From positions 1-27,126 of the forward strand of contig JAJJLU010000614.1 of NCBI GenBank assembly GCA_023807065.1: a stretch of DNA of 27,126 nucleotides, read 5' to 3'. This DNA comes from Isotricha intestinalis. Lineage: Eukaryota; Ciliophora; Litostomatea; Vestibuliferida; Isotrichidae. This document shows positions 27,100 to 27,126 of the stretch, one piece after another. Under the pieces are notes generated by a model. That model was given only the letters and a program-made list of their open reading frames with translations, ran no database searches and was not told where the DNA came from. The number at the start of each line of letters is the position of its first letter. The stretch's first letter is position 1. The position numbers were made by a program, and so were the translations under genes.

Positions 27100-27126
27100 G
27101 GGGATTGGGGATTGGGGATTGGGGAT
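27100..27126 (+). repeat. Telomere repeat, (GGGGATT)n
   Basis: Four G4 tracts spaced by ATT: three full GGGGATT units plus GGGGAT at the window end. On the other strand the unit is CCCCAAT. The G-rich strand runs 5' to 3' toward the end, as required for a telomere at the right side. The unit resembles ciliate telomeres (Tetrahymena CCCCAA, Euplotes CCCCAAAA) with one changed spacer, and I recall CCCCAAT for Entodinium. Four clustered G-tracts could form a G-quadruplex. The abrupt junction with AT-rich DNA fits telomere addition to a macronuclear chromosome end. Confidence 0.88.

Noticed and set aside
1..27126. tRNA, rRNA or other structured RNA genes
   Set aside because: No T-loop consensus, GC-rich stem pattern or rRNA-like block was seen on either strand in the gaps; a covariance-model scan was not possible here.

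Overview
This 27.1 kb window is very AT-rich eukaryotic DNA. It carries ten intact, intronless protein genes with dense, compact spacing and ends on the right in a telomere-type repeat, four copies of GGGGATT (C-strand CCCCAAT). The intergenic DNA is even more AT-rich than the genes. The gene content is that of a protist: MORN repeats fused to a small GTPase, PI3-kinase, a TBC1D31-like protein, a calmodulin-like EF-hand protein, an ADP-ribosyltransferase fused to BspA-type DUF285 repeats, and a cysteine-rich multi-pass surface protein of a type common in ciliates. All ten genes read through in the standard code, eight ending in TAA, two in TAG and none in TGA. From memory, the telomere unit, the AT content, the intron poverty and the non-reassigned TAA/TAG fit a litostome (rumen or gut) ciliate of the Entodinium type best, so the window is probably the end of a macronuclear chromosome. 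That assignment is inference.

Layout. 1-720 is noncoding. 721-1245 (-) is a GAPR-1-like CAP protein, divergent from 1347-2456 (+), a probable cytoskeletal or ciliary protein of unknown function. 2634-4874 (-) is an ADP-ribosyltransferase/DUF285 fusion. 5224-8625 (-) is a Rab-like GTPase with about 35 MORN repeats. 8768-10225 (-) is a TBC1D31-like protein, divergent from 10314-10745 (+), a calmodulin-like protein. A decayed WDR12/YTM1-like gene lies at about 11338-12150 (+). 12264-14804 (+) is a USP53/54-like ubiquitin hydrolase with two extra zinc fingers. A second, unidentified frameshifted remnant lies near 15158-15578. 16144-16992 (+) is a small protein kinase. 16993-18989 is a 2 kb gap with coding-like debris. 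18990-22637 (+) is a cysteine-rich multi-pass membrane protein. 22737-26804 (+) is a PI3-kinase-family protein with substituted catalytic residues, followed by about 295 bp of subtelomeric DNA and the telomere repeat.

How the genes relate. There is no operon-like logic; each gene has its own short flanks and two pairs share short divergent promoters. Several products belong to membrane and phosphoinositide signalling (GTPase-MORN, TBC, PI3K, EF-hand, kinase), but this is probably ordinary protist gene content rather than a functional cluster. The most unusual items are the ADP-ribosyltransferase-DUF285 fusion, the GTPase-MORN protein with a non-canonical G3 motif, the probable pseudo-PI3K, and the decayed WDR12 copy.
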